NCBI GenBank assembly: GCA_010645155.1
Contig: CM021322.1
Location: 5,147,896 to 5,211,895, forward strand
Reading direction: 5' to 3'
DNA: 64,000 nt
Origin: Tigriopus japonicus
Taxonomy: Eukaryota > Arthropoda > Copepoda > Harpacticoida > Harpacticidae
The notes under the pieces were generated by a model. That model made no database searches, was not told where the DNA came from, and saw only the letters and a list, made by a program, of their open reading frames with translations. The translations under genes and the position numbers were made by a program. Position 1 is the first letter of the stretch; every line of letters starts with the position of its first letter. Positions 10,941-26,100 of the stretch are shown here, piece by piece.

Positions 10941-13900
10941 GGTCAGAGATTTTTGTTTTTCCTCAGACAAATCTTGAAACTGAAAAACGAAAAGAAGGAA
11001 AATCCGTAAGATGAGGTAACCTTCTTTGTTTTCAGCAATCATTCCCATGACAACCAACCACTCAAATCAAAAGGATCCTGGTATTTAGGATCTTAAGCAC
11101 ATTAAAAAGTTAACAAATCCAGCAAGAAGATTAACCAAATATCAAAACCAGATTAGCATTGACGTCAAAGAGAGTTCGAAAGAAATACGCTGAAGAATCA
11201 GGTCAATAGACAGCTTAATTTGATTCCGATCCCTTGACTCTCGAACTCGACGAATAACTACGACCAAAAACAACTTACTTCTACTACTACAGAAGAAGTG
11301 CACAAGATAAACATCATAAAGGTGGTTTGGTCTAACACTGAACGTTTGGATCAGATCAAGGCGTATCTTTGAGTGGCCAAACCTCAAAGAAAATTCTTTG
11401 GTGGCTCCATTTCTGCCAAATAAGGATAATGAGAAACCCAAGGTTCTTTTCAATTTCCAATTTCTCAAGCTCTTCTTCGAGAGTAATGGCCACAAAACCA
11501 AGTTGGCCTTTTTCGTGGAAGCTTTCCAATTTCATATAAATACAACACAATAGATTTGGATCGAATTTTCAGGACAAAATGCCAATCTCGGAACCAATAT
11601 TGTTCGTACGGCCACCTCACCTCAAGGGGGTAAATCCGAAGAGCATTGAAGCATGAGCCAAAGCACGAAGTTTTGCTGTGGTCGTCAATCCCAAAAAAGC
11701 ATGAATAATCGGTTTTTCAAGGTGGCTTTGGGCATTAAATTATCCTCCTTGATAGGAAAATCACGCTCACCGACCGACCATCGATGTGCGCGTGGACCAT
11801 TATTCGAGCTCGAATATGCCACCAACCCTCTTCTTTTTCCCCCTGGTTAGACCTCGTCGTCATCATCATCACCATCATTGCGACTCTGCAAAGAGTACCA
11901 TCTTCAAAGCCTTCGCTTTTCCTGCCAAGGCGTGAGTTAATGACAAAATTGAATCATTTTGCATTTTATGTTAAATGCATCCACGCTTGACTCAACCTCG
12001 AACTTGTGCGAGTCGTTTGCCTGTCAGAAAAACGAAGCCTCGCACAAACCCACGAAAGACGACGAATGGTCGGTATTTTTGTTGACATTGGTTCGCTCCA
12101 CATTGGTGGGAAAATGACTTAACTGAGACGGTTGGGATTGAGTCAAGTGCGAGTGGTGATGGTTTGTTTTCTATCCCGCTCTTGAAAATGGAGGCCAACT
12201 TTTTGGCCTTCGAATAATCAACAAATCTATGCACATTTCAGGCCTTCAAGTTGCTTGCAATGCGAGCCTAACTCTCGACGTTTTTGGACTTGCGCCTCGT
12301 GCTCACCAAATTCAATTGGAGGAAAGTGCCAAGCCAGAGATTAAAGTGCCATGGGAGTTGGAATGATAAATAAGCATTACCCAGGCAGTCCCTGGAGAAC
12401 AGCCTCAAATTTGGGGAGCATCCCTCAGGAATGCCAAGGTTGTCCTGATTAGAGCCGTCTGTCTAAGAACCACTTTCTGGGATTTCGAATCGGTATGGGT
12501 AAAAGATTGTTATGGTAAAAGAGAAAAGAAACGTATTTTCTCGTCTGGATAATGATGTAATGATGAATCAGGAGCGTTCAATTCATCAAAAATTGAAAAG
12601 ATTCAATCAGACACAACCTTTTTTGGGCGCTGACAACCCACTGTGAAGCAAATTTTCGTCTTTTACCAGATCTCCGAGAGAGATAGTTCTTTCCTTCCTT
12701 CTCCTTTTTTCCATGTGTGTACACAAGTGTTCACCTCGTTATAAAAATTGACGAGAAAAGTAGGGGAACCACTCGCAAAAACTAGGTAAACGTGCCAGGA
12801 ATGCAGAACAAATGAAAACACTTTTTCATCCAAGTGTATGACAGAGCACGATGAATAGTTTAGGACAAATAGGGATCAATTGTACGACCCATTTTTCGGT
12901 GGAGTTAAAGCACTTTGTATACACACCCTTCATGGTAGTGACTCGAGATCTGAGTAAACAACGGCGAACTTGCTTGTCGTTAATCTCGAAGAAATTGGTA
13001 ATGAGGCCAAATTTCTTGTAGATCGTGTAAACATAGAGGGGCCATGTCATCCTGTCTAACTATATATCGGTGCAGGCAATGCCTAACAACGGATCAAATC
13101 TCTGGCATCACGTGATCGACCAGAACAAATATCCTCTCTATATCTAGTAAGAGTACAATATGAACAGTACATACGGTACTACTTCCATGTCAAGAATGAA
13201 CGGATTGTTGAAAGAAGCTTGCTTCATTTTAGCACCTGGATGGGCCTTCACCATGCTTTAAAGGGATGTTGGTGAATAGAACAACACGTTGGCTTAAGAG
13301 CCCGTCCAACAACGCCAGCTTGTTAGCTACAAAAGCAATATATTTGAATCCTATTATGAGGCTTGAAAGACGACATGAACAGCCAAAAGGAGACGAGCTA
13401 ACAAAGGGCCACCTTCAATTATCTATTGATAAATGGTGACTCACTCGATTGTTTCCTTTCACATTGAAAATCGAATGAAACGGGAACATATGATCGTTAC
13501 ATGCACATAGTAGTGTGATTTTTTCACAAACAGAACAAGTGTGTACTTTCTTTCAAGGTCGTTTTGGACTTTAAAGACTCTCGGGGACAACACCGAGCAA
13601 AGCATTTAAAGCTTCAAGAAACAGAATTCGTGAAGTAGGTTAGAAAAAAAGCAGACAAGTTGTGCCTAATGGAGCTTTTGTTGCTACTAGAAGAGGAAAT
13701 TGACAGTTCGCTCAACAGGAAATTAACCCAGATCATTTTCGGTTCATTGTAAACCCATATTCGAAAACGTTCCTTTGGAAATAAAACGAAGAAATACATG
13801 TAGTGTAGAAATATAAACCAATCCAAGGTACGTTCATCTTCAAGACTGACTGATCAATCTAGCATAGTCTTACATATAACAAATGCAAACGTTAACAAAA

Positions 13901-14315
13901 GTAATTCCACAGAATGATTATCTGTATTCACTTTCAGCCTCTTATTGTAAACACAAAGGATATATATTACCTAAATCAAGGGCTACAAAGGTACAGAATG
14001 TCAGGATGAACTGCGTCAACAATCCAGCGGTGACCTTTAAGCCATAATCTATTTTGTGGTATGTGGCCGTATAAAGCGGTTCAAATTAGGCACATTTGGG
14101 TTATTCCAGATGAAAGAGCCTATGAATAGTGATTATCCAACGTAACAAGTGCAAAAGGTCCCGGCAGATAAATCAGGATTGATCCCCTCTTCCAAATAAT
14201 GCAGCCTCTTCAATCACGAGACTTGCAACGGCATTGTTAATCTTCCTTTGCTTAAGTATGTCTGAGAGTGTTTCCACGGTACTTTTGCTGAGTACAATTG
14301 ATATTTATACTTGTA

Positions 14316-16290
14316 CTAAGTAACAGCTGATTTATTACCAATAAAAGGTAAACCCTCATCAAATGTGCTCGAACACATTTTTCCTTTATTTCGTTTGGCC
14401 AAGTGAACATTATTCGTATGCTCCCAAATATGGGGTTTCCTCATATTCGTCGGATCTCTAATGACGTGAATGTGCTTGAAGGTGAGAAAATGACATAATT
14501 TTGCCGCTTTGGTCATGTTCAGTTCGAATGCTCTAAATTGAGTTTTCATGTTGGGCAAAATTCCGAGTCCATGTGACTTCAGGCTTTTGGTGGGTAGGCG
14601 TTGTCTCGTGAACGTCGTACACAGTTTCCAGATTATTGCTCGGTAAAACGTATCATTAATGATGAATTCGCTCATTCTTTGGAGGCAAGGAAGAAACTTT
14701 CATTTCTTTCTCTTATTCGCCTTAGCACCATTGACGGAGAGAAAATATGTTCAATCATTTCAAGTCAATTTCCAAGCTCAACCAGTCCTCAATGAAGATG
14801 TTGGCACAGATTCTCTTTACTATCTTGCCCCAAGGTGTACCTAGTATGTACATTCCGGTTAATGAATGGATTTTAAGCACGAGCCATGTCGACGATGACA
14901 CCCTTGGTCTCTCTCTACGTGAGAAATTGAATACAGGCTTCCCCTCAAAGTAATTGCTCCTCGGGTCTTGTTAATTACACGCATAAATCTGGCATCAATA
15001 TTCCGAGAGGGCCACCCAGAGATCTGTACATGCCTGATGCTTTTTCTCGCTCATGGCCAATGGACTCATGGAAAGAGAATGGGAAAAGGACATTGCATGA
15101 TACATTAGGGTGTTAAAAAATGTTATGACTGGAATCTCCCAGTACTCCCACTTCACCTCATCTATCGGAACTACTCACACCAAGTCTCATCATGACTGGA
15201 GGGTATTCTTTTTTCATTTCTCATGCAAATGTGCCGTTCAAGGCAGGTTTATGCCCTCTAAAGCTAGCTCGAACACCTCCAATGTAATCAAGTTGTCTGA
15301 AAGAGTATCCTCAAAATATTTTTGAAAATTCCAACCCAATCCCTGAGTGACCTTCTCATGAAAAAATTGGGAGCCTTGAATCATGATTCGAGAATTCCGA
15401 AGAGAAGTTCCCACATTTGGAATGTTATTAAGCTCGTTTGAAAAGGGCGACACCACTTGGTTCATTATTATGTAAGATAGATAATGGGCCACGATACTGT
15501 CATACTCATGATATGAAGATGTTCGCCTTGGGCAACGAACTCGATAACCGAGATCAACTCTTCATCTTTTTTTCTTCGCAGAAACTGCATGATTATCGCC
15601 AAAAAGGCAAATGTCACACATGCGATCGTACAGAAAGGTTGATGAGAGTACATCATGCAGGTTCAAAAGAATGGCGCTATTATTTGTATCATTTTTATTC
15701 TCCCCTTTATTTGAAGTCCTTATGAATTGTTGCTGGATCGACTTGTTAAGCTGATTTTTGACTCAAACCACTCCTAGGAAAGACCCCATTAAAACGAGAT
15801 TTCTCTTCACGGTCTCTCAATTAGCTTTTCAAGTCGGCGACGGAAGAAGGGATTAGTAAACGAGCCAGAAAAGTTTGAGGCTCAATTAAAGGGGGACTTT
15901 GTGCTGATTTCACGGAACCAGGATAGGAGGTTTTCTGCAATTGCAAAACTGCCGTTCAAGAGACACATTTGAACGGCAATAACGAGTCATTTTAGCATTA
16001 CTTTCGTTCTGAACGTCGTATTTACCTGACCACCATACTTTGAGTTCACACCTCAAGGGCTCTAATGAGGAATCAATCTCAGTCTGAGTTAGAGGGAGTA
16101 TGAGAACATCTTTGATGTGCGAAGTGTTTGTTTGGACCAGAGAAAATATTTCGCAAATGTGCAAGGACATATTTGGAAGAATAAGGTTGAAGAACCTCAA
16201 GATGTCGTCCAAAGTGAAATCTTTCAACCGAATGGGGAAATTTAGGACCCAAACATTTTCACCTTCAAAGTAGCCAGTCAGTTTTGAAGG
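14316..16290 (-). other. Chain of broken minus-strand frames, possible decayed gene
   Basis: Several minus-strand frames follow each other: about 16290-15910, 15656-15468, 15492-15238 and 14675-14316. Their composition looks more protein-like than their surroundings. One contains a hydrophobic helix next to RRKKDEE. Neighbouring frames overlap or abut in different registers without clear splice sites. Near 16260 two frames seem to continue one another across a one-base shift. I recognise no family. It may be a degenerate receptor-like gene or chance. Confidence 0.2.
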
Positions 16291-17981
16291 GCTTAAAGAG
16301 CTCCTGAGTGTCTTCTAATGGTCCAATAATATTGGTTGTGATTCAAAATTTGCTTGAAGAAAAACTCTGAAATAACTCAAAGGAATCGATGCGGTGTTTG
16401 TTTTGAGAAAGTCACATAAAATTAGACAGTTTTCCATTGATTGCTTGGGCGGTCAAGAAGTATGAAAAGGGCCATCTCGCCTACGATGGGTTCTTTGATT
16501 GACGTAATTATTGCACAAGGAGGGAAAAGTTCTGCATTTCGTTCTATTTTTAGAGACAACCATCATCGTTGCACTTTAAGCTTATTTTAATTGGTTTAGT
16601 TCGCACAACATGGGTGATTGATCCTACAACACAAACAACTTACAGAAGGCATTTTTCGTATTGTTTGAAACCTCTTTCTACGAGGGGTATGCAGGTGGAC
16701 TGGGCTTGTAGCTTGTTTGAATGCACGATTTTTAGATCGATGTTAAGCATTTGAAATGAGGATCATTACTCTGCTCTGTATTTCTATATTTTCCCAACTT
16801 TGCTATCATACTTCTCTTACTATGAGCAAATGTTATTTTATTAATTTTGTTATGTGACAAACTCGTTCGAAGTTATGATTTAATGAGACAAGGTATGTTA
16901 GGCAACCCCTCTACACGTAGAAAATACGTAAGCGTCAAGAGCGAGCAGTATGATAAAAATCATGTTTCTTTTAAAGCCAAGACGTCTCACATTAAAACTT
17001 GACATTTTTTTCATCACAAGTGTTCACCAAATATTAATATTTGAGTATGAACAGCATGTTTATTTTCCAAAGTATTGAATGTCTCACTCTTGATGTTCAT
17101 TTTTTTTAACGTGCAGGGGTCGCCCAACAGACGGAATTTCGGACAAGATTGCTTCCCAACAAACCAAGTGGAGCAAGACCAACTCATGGGAGAAAAATCT
17201 TCATTTTGATTTTAACATAAAAAGTAATTTGAACGAGTTACAAGCCCAGTCTACGTACAGTTTGGATGCCCCTCGCAGAATTTTTTTTTTCCAAGACTAA
17301 GCGCATTGCTCAACAACATCGGCACAAGATGTCTACTCAAGTTACTGCAAATACGAATTCATTCATTCGTCCACATGGTCATCTCTCAAATTGTCCTTCA
17401 ATTTCTTTTCACATTTTGGCGAATCATTTAATTGGAAGACCTGGCCATTACAAATACTCATCGTAGTGTAAAATGAGCCTCAAAAATGTTTTTAAAGTCG
17501 CCTGTCCCTTTCGGAAAGATTTAACATTGATCTATAATTGACCTACATTGTTGAGTTTGATTGCCTTTTTCCCGTGATTCTGAGATGAAACTTACTCATT
17601 TTAAGTTGTACTTGGAAACACTGGATCCAAAGCACCATGCATCCTGTCGTACTTTAGTGGTTTTTACTCGATTCCTCTTGATCATTAAGAGACTTATTCC
17701 CAGGTCTTCGTAGTTATTGTTCTTCGATTCCCCAAAGACGAGGTCGGAACCAAGGATGAAGAAGTAAAAATACACATTGAACACCACCAATTGCCAGGAT
17801 GAAGATGATGAAGACGACGATGATATCTTTAAGCACCAGCACTACCAAGACGTGTTTCTAGCAGCACTGCTCCTTTCTCAATAGGCTCTTCCTTGGTCGA
17901 GAGCTCATTCCTCCACTAAATTCGCAAGTCGACTGCCATAATAAGAACTGATTTCCAAGGAGGATGACGAAAATCGTAGTA

Positions 17982-18006
17982 GTGATGATGATGATGATGA
18001 TGATGA
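17982..18006. repeat. (GAT)n microsatellite
   Basis: About eight GAT/TGA units in a row, continued by GAA units. Confidence 0.85.
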
Positions 18007-21000
18007 AGAAGAAGGGTGCCAAAGACGAGGGAAGCATACCAAAAGCTCGTCAGCATGAAGATCCTCGCTTTTCAGTGCACTCCCCACCAAGTTCTTGGCC
18101 TACCTTTGGTTCACCACGTTCGCAATTCACACGCCATCGGTGAATCGCTCCGTGCATGCCGGACATAGTAAGAGTCACTGACGCTAGAATCCTCTTCAAC
18201 ACGTAGTAAGAGGTCATGATGGGCAGCTTAGGGATGCAACAAATGAAGTTACAGGGGAATGTGTGTGAATCTGCACTTTTTAAGGCTGATGGACCTAATT
18301 ACGATTCAAAAACAGATAGAGAGCCAAATGAAGAGGCATGACTTGACCGCTGACTACTGACCATGAAATGTGAGTGAGCGTTGGGAGAATTTGAATTGGG
18401 AACACTTTGTCGATGCCATGGAGGAAAAATGGAGAAATGGTCCAACATGTAGAAGGTTTCCAATCGAGTTCAAAGACTTTGTTTCCCAACTTTGTTATCC
18501 CGTTATCGGCAATTCTCGAAAGTTTCTCGCCTGCCTTTCGAGACGAAAAGCGAGGAAAAATGTCTCTGGAAGATGATTTAGTGGAGGAAGTTCCCGCAGT
18601 CGTTTGTTCTTTTCAAGGGCGCCCATTGCTCAAATCGTTGATGAAAATTATGAATTTGAGCTTGTCTGTCCGTCACAAAAGGGAATTGAAATGAAATTTA
18701 ATGATGAATGGGGCCCAAAGACCATTGCAGGACAGCAGAAGCCACTACTTCAGCTAGACATCCTTTTGCGTCCACAGGAGATGACTTCATTGCCATAAAT
18801 CGTTCTTGGCCAATATCCAAATGATTTGACATGGAAGATTTCTCAAACTGTCAGTCCCCACACAAGCCATGTAAAATGATTTGCAGACCCAAAGCCTTGG
18901 CCAAGAAACGGTTTTAGGGCACGAAAAAGAATATGCCCGCAATCATGCTTGGCGACCTCATCTTAAATGCATCGACATAGAAACAACTCGATCCAACCAA
19001 GCAAGAGGGGAAACGACGATGAAGTGCCAATGATGTGAGTGGAAACAAATGATGACATCATGAGTGGCAGAAAATACAACCTAATGATCACATGTCGAGT
19101 CCCTTCTCAATAATAGACCGATAATCGGACGACCATCTCGCTCTCGCTCTCTTTGTCTTCAACTGTGAACATCCAAAGAAGATGGAAAGTACATTTTGGA
19201 GCCAATTTTAGGGGCTTGATGAAGCCAGTTCTCGCACGATATCTGGTTAAAAGGGGCTTGAATTTGTTCAAAGAAACTCGTTTTCGGCTCAAACTCAATT
19301 GAAGATAACGGGCGGGGATTGATTGAAGCAATTTGACGAAATTGATTCCATTTCCCTCTCGGAATTTGCTGATTATCGCACCATGTATTTTGGCAATCGG
19401 CGTTTGATTTGGAATCGAAGGTCTTATCTCCGTGTGGGGTCCTCGATCATTTTGATTCGGGTATGACTTTCACGCAGATTCTTTAATCATGCGGATTGAT
19501 CAAATTTTTCGTGTTTCACCACCTTATTTGGAATTTTTGGCGATATCAATCAACGAGAGAATGCCAATGGTAATATACAATCTTGCTCACATGTAAAAGC
19601 ATCAGTAATTGAGTTAGTGTTTTGTAAAGTAAACAACTTTTCAAATTGCTTTTTAGGGCGGTTTTGAAAGTTTCAAAATAGCTACTCATCACTACAGTTC
19701 TACTCATAACCACAACGAATTGAATGTCTTCGTTACTTTTGATCGTCTCATTTTGCATCTAGATTTTAATGGTTTCACGAAGCAAAGTTTGGTAAAAAGT
19801 GTGCAAATTCACCCCGTTCCAAAAATCAAGGACCACTTAGCAAATGCATTAACAGCCTTGTTAATTTGAAAACTTTGCCCAAAGATGATGTTCACAAAAT
19901 GGCCAAGCACTCAACAAGGAACCCTGCCAAACTGTTTCTCTTTCAATATTTCAATACAACCAAGGGATCAATTCATTACCACTGGCTACTTCTACTTCCG
20001 CCAGAGTTGCAGACCCGTTGCTGGCACGTAAAATAATGATGATCTCATGATGATCTCTTGTGTATTGCTGGCACGCTTTAACCGTATAGTAATCAGTTTG
20101 AGTGCTTGCTTGCTTGGTCTTCCTGGACCACGCATACGCCAGCAATTGGTCGGATTCACTCATTTTGTTGTGGTTTGAACCTCTTTGCCCCGATTTGATC
20201 ATCGTCATTCCCAGTCAAGATTGTATGTTGGTTGGTTGGTTGGCAAACCAACTAGAGTGTGTGAGGAGCACCTCTTTTTTCGGGAGGAATCAAAGGAAAC
20301 TCACTAGAATACGTACGTACTAGAACTCTCGTCGTCATCCTCAAACAGAGTGATGGACAGACACCACTTGGAGAACGGTTCTTCCGCAACGGAATCGTTT
20401 CATCATTCCATCTTGGGGATGATGCACTTACTTAGGTTGCCAAGATTGCTTCCATTATTTTTTCTCAGTTGACACCGATTCTCACGCTTCAGTTTACTTA
20501 ATGAGTCTTGATTTGTCAACTTTGTCAGCAAAACTTGGTGTGTCTGGGTTTGGCATGCACTTGTTGCAAAGACGTTGAAAAATCGAATCATAATTGGGGA
20601 ATTGGTTTACGATACGTTGTGTGCGAAGGCCATGGGTTGAGCGAATTCATTTTTTGCCAAACTTCCTGAGAACAGGGTGGAAAGGGACTTGAGGTGAGTT
20701 AGTAAATTAAGGGTGCCTGGAAGTCGTTATATTTGGGGGTTCCTTAATGTCGTTTAAGACGGCATCCTCATGCTACCAACTAAAAAACGGACGAGGAAAA
20801 GATTTGCAACTTACTGTTACAATACATGGACCAAGTAGGAAGAGGTTGTTCATTCTTTCTCAGAGCTCTTTTGGCTTTGGCCACATCAGGAACACCGAAA
20901 TCGTTCATGGATTTCTGCCCGCATTCTTAGAACCAAATAGATAATCTGTTTTGGTAATTAACACGCCACTCAATGAATCAGGGCCAGATCTTGTAAGAAC

Positions 21001-23109
21001 CTACATGCGCTCTTAGTCTCCTTGAGGAAGTGTTTATAGGACATTACCCTAATGAGATCTGAATTGTTCGATGATGTTATTAAACGAGCCTCTAGCGACA
21101 ATGCAGAAAGGGTGGCATTTCAAGACCAGCTCTTATAACAGGTTAGGTCAAGGTCGAAGGAGACATCATTGGAATGGAATGAGCTAATGTCTGTATATAG
21201 GCAGTAAGGTCCCAAAATCGTGTTGTTGATGCTAGAAAATGCAATCAACCCAAATTTCCAATATCTATAAAATCTCGTCCACAGCATCAGATCTTTCCTT
21301 TATCCAAGTTCTTCTTCTCCCTCTCTGATTATTCTCTTTCAGCCAGACAGTAAAAATGAATGGATGGCCGAATGAGCAAGTTCCATTCGCATGTTCTTAG
21401 TACACACAGTACCACTGTACGGTAGTAGTTTGATCGTGAGTGCAATACAAAACAGATAGGAAAGAGGAAGAACGCCAGCTTCTTCTTTCTGGGATCATTT
21501 TTGCGTAGGAATCACAAAAGGTCTTCTTCGTCTTCTTGGCTTAGGAATTATGAAGAAATGCCTCTGTCCATGTCAGGCCAAGAATGAGCCACTACCATGG
21601 AAGTAGAAGTAGAAGAAGAAGACGGACAGGCATGTCTAAGATGACTGGTAAGAAACAACAACTAAAGCCCTTTAATGAAACACGTCGAGAACGGCTATCC
21701 CTAATTCTCTGTTCAAAATCGGCAATTTAACGGGGAACAATAAACATTGTACTAGCACCGACCAGTCACCATTGGACTCGTTTGTACAGGCTATTCTGTA
21801 GAATGAGAGATACTTGAGAGCCTTCCTCAAGTTCCAGAGGGGGAAAAAGAGGGGTATGGATTGTCTATCTTTCCAAAGTTTCCATACTTTACGACAAACT
21901 TGCTATATTGTGGATGGATTGCGAAGGATGATGACATTGCTGCCAATAACGGACGACGACATTGTGTCTAAACTTGAACTGGTGAAATCTTTCAAGTTGG
22001 CAATGGCAAGGGTTTTGTTAGTCAGCTTTTTGACGTGGAATGTGTAAAAAAGAAGGATTTTCTGAGCTCAAAATACCAGAGCATCTGTAACTGTACTATG
22101 TGAGTTCTCAGCGTCCTAGTCTTAAGCACAATACATGCACAGTAAATTGGACATGAAACATTGGGGTGATGGTGGATGGGTAGGTGAGTGGGTGGAGGAT
22201 CAAGTGGATGGCTCAAGGAAAATGTGACACATGTACATGTTAGCTTTCCCAGATGGGTCGAAGACGACTTCTGAAGGACAAATTGTTTTTTTTTGTCCCC
22301 AGTAATGCATTAGTTTTCTTTTTTCGTAGCTAAGAAAGTACATTTACAATCTTTAAGAGAGAAATTTATTTCCAAAATGTATCATACGTATCTTGAGGTT
22401 ATGATTAATTTATCACGACTAGAAGCAGAGGATCAATTTGGGTTTTCTTGAATTTCGTCATAAGGGAAAAACATGAATGATAGGGGCGTATTTTTTTGGG
22501 GGGGGGAGGTAGCAATCCATAAATCGTACATGGCTGGCATTTTTACGACGGATATGTAAGCAAAAATACTCATTAGGCACACCACTCAACACTGCCATTG
22601 ATATGACATGTATCAATATTTAGACGACGACTATTGTTGCGTGTGCACAACCCGACACGTTACCTCATTCTCGTGGAAACTGCATGAATGCCGAAAGGGC
22701 CTCCTCCTTTAGGATAGGACTTCATAAAAGTATTACTTACTTAATCACAAAGACCGTAAAGGTTGTTGACCAGAAACGTTTTACAGTGTTTAGTGTTTAC
22801 CGGGAGCCCGAGGTCTGACGAGCTCAGGCAGAGGGAATAAACAAAATCGATTTTCAAATAAATTCCCGTGTCCTTCAGTACTCATGTGGACAGCATTGAC
22901 TTGGAATTTGGAACAAGTTTCCAGATTCGTAAAATAGACTTTCACCAGACACCGCGAGCAATAAAACCTTGGGAGAGAGAGCGCAAGAAATCATTTTAGT
23001 ACAGTAAGAACGAATTTCGTCGGTCTCGATAATTTGGTCATTCTTCCAGCACCATAATGAATCAGCTGGACCATTGAGAAGGGGATTGGTTGGATACGGT
23101 GGATCGAGT

Positions 23110-26100
23110 TTAAAGAACATGAAGATTTTCGCAAGATTTAGTGAAAGAGGCTTGCTTGGCATTGATGCACACCCTTGAGAGGATATCTCTGGCCACCTGT
23201 AGGGTGTGAAGAGGGCTCGATGTAGGCTTGGAGGCCTTTCTTTTACGATCCATGGTCTGATGGAGACGAATCTGTTTGAGAATGCCCACCAGTAGCTCGT
23301 CCACGTTGTGTTGAATCCCGACCGAAGTCTCAATAAATTTGGCACCATAGGACATGGCCAATTTTTTCCCCGCTGCAATAAAAGGGAAGCCCATTAGTTC
23401 CTCAAATACTAGACACTTGGCTCCTAAGATAGATACGTAGATCATTTGGTGAGTTTGGTTTTTCTGGCTCGAACTTCGTTGAGCTTTAAATCAGAGTTGG
23501 GATTTTGATGCGGTCCAGAAGAGCTACGAGCAAGGCCCGCAAGGCCCTCCAAATCCAATGGTTCAACTAAACTTGTGTTTGAATTTTCTAGCCTTGCTTG
23601 AGTAACTCCTTCCAACTCCACCAAACAATAAGCTTTAACTCCATTGTCGGGGGAATCTGTACAACAAAACAAACCAAAGGCTGGGTTAGTCAACCTGAAG
23701 GATTTGGGTAGAAAAAGTTGGCCTTTGTCTCATCAGCTTTAGAGCAACTTTATCCATGTTTTCGAACGTGAAAGGAGCCATAGAAGACACACAAAGTGGT
23801 TTGTTCGTGTTCTAGCTCCTATTGTAGTAAGCTGCTAATCCTAATCCACCAATCATCAATGATGAAGTCTTAGAGTACTGAGAAGGAAATTGGCCTTCAG
23901 CGTCTTGTCTGCCATGCCAAGAACATGGCATGCGCCAATAGCTTCGTAATGACGGTGGGCATCATTCCAAAAGACACCTGATTGACTCCTGCTTGTATTG
24001 ACTCGCAACAACATTGGGAATAGAGATTAGCTAAAATACGCTATAATGCAACTCCCCAAGGATATTAGTACGTATGATGTCACAAACAACTCCACTTCTA
24101 GCTCTGAGACAAGGACATGGAAAAGCATTCTTACCATCTTGATAGATAATCCTGGATCGCTCCAAATCCACCTTGTTCCCAACGAGTATGACTGTGGCCT
24201 TCTGACTATCGCAGAATCCAATTCTCCATAAGTAGCCAAGAATGTCTTCAGCCGTGGCGAAGCTAGCGGCATCCACCACAGAGTAAATCACAACGCAAGC
24301 ATGAGGATCGTAGGTCGACAGAGTGTTCTCAACCTGGAATATGAATGTGGATCAAATTTGGATAAGAGGATATCTTGAAATTGGAAAGGAATCCGTCAAG
24401 TGATCACACGGCTAGCTAGCTCTTACGAACTGACAGACTTGTTTTTTAGAGAGAGAATGTGTTCTCCCATTGCCTTCCATTTCCAAAGGAAAGAAGAAAG
24501 TTCCAAGGTTCATACATCATAAATGGAACACAAAAATGATAGGTCTGGTATGTACTTTCTCCGTTTGTAGACAAGGGGCAATATCAAAATGATACTCAAA
24601 TGTTCCTTACCGACATTTCTCCATTTGTATGATCAATGCACACCATTTCGGACTCTTCACCATCGAGTACCACGCTGACTGATCGTTCTCCAAACTCTTC
24701 ATCTATCATGAGAAAACGGCAATGAGGTCAGGTTCAATGTAGAGACGCTCAAAACAGGGCTCAAGAAGATGGACCCCCCACTTTTCTGGTTTATTCCGGG
24801 GGAATAGTCATTAAAAAGAATATGAAAGAAGAGAGTACTGTCTCGATCAAGAGATGCCCATAAACTTTAGGAACCTTTGAAAGGTCTCAGGTCTTAAGAA
24901 TTAGACGATTCCTTTGACTTTGGAAACTTCATGAATGGAAAGAGTCTAGGTAGGTCCAACTACTTCGAAGAGGCTTTTTGTAAGGAAAAAGAGCTTTAGC
25001 CCTAAGTTGGGTTAAGCGTAGCCAGGAAGTAAATCCGAGAAGCGCTTACAAGTAGACTCTGTACTTAAAGTCCTAACATCTCATGGCCCCCACTACCTTA
25101 CCTAGAGAGGCGTCGTAAGTGTTCATATATTCCGAGGTTAGGAATTGTGAAACTAAGGCCGTCTTTCCCGTTCCATTATCCCCGAGCATGGCCACACGAT
25201 ACTTGATGGTAGTGGTCTCAGGCCCTGGAACTGGGACTTCCTCCTCATCTTCCTCTGGCACGGCTTCAATTAAGCTGGGTTCATCTTCCACAAAGGAGCT
25301 CTGTTGCGAGGACCCATTGGTGGACCATTGGGACTTGGGCGAGAACGCGGCAGAATTCGTATTGGTGCCCACTGGGGATCGGGGTAAGGGCGACACATCG
25401 CGACTCCCTGGACGACTCGTTTGAGGGCTCCCACAACGAGAAGGGGTCCTAAAGGAATTAAGGAAATCAAATTGAAGAACTGTTTTTCATTACTTGATTT
25501 CCCTGAGTGGAAGTGGAACTGAACTCTTGTTTTGTATCCCTTATGCGCTTGTAAGTTCAAGGTTGAGGGTTCCAAAGTTCAAACAAACCGAGGCTTCGAG
25601 GTCAAGAAAACATGTTTGCAATCGATTGGAAAGCCAACACGTTCTTTAGTCCTTTGTATGCATGCTCATTTCAAGTCAAGTGCATTCTCAAATGCATTTA
25701 TGAGCAGCCAGAGCCCTGAAACTCATTTTGAGTGTGTAAGAATGAAATGCTGCGCTTTTTATTGGACTAATCTTTTTTGTCGCCCAATAGTTACTGACAA
25801 AGAAACGCTTTTGATTTACGTACTTCCGACTCTTAGAATGGCTCAAATAGGATTTGGAATGGTTCCATTTCGTGCCATGGGAAACTGGATTCACTTTGAG
25901 CTCTTCCTTTTTTTTCAAAAGCATTTCAATTAGGGTCCAAGAAAATAAAATGTCATTTTTTGGAGTGACGTTTAGAAAAGGCGATTATATTTCTCACAAA
26001 ATACAAATGTCAAGAAATTGAGCCAGTAAATAAGGTACTATTCTTGTTCAGAGGAAAGTTGTAAGCTTTCTGATCCCATGAGCTTTTGAATTGATGAGAC

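Larger units (their letters stand above)
10980..23109. other. 12-kb stretch without a supported gene
   Basis: Only short scattered frames are present and none makes a recognisable protein. It probably contains upstream non-coding exons and promoter of the LRR/FN3 gene (minus strand, toward the high end) and the 3' UTR of the RGK gene near 23 kb. Simple repeats occur (GAT units near 18 kb, a TTGG run near 20228). A chain of minus-strand frames at 14.3-16.3 kb is listed separately. Confidence 0.6.
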
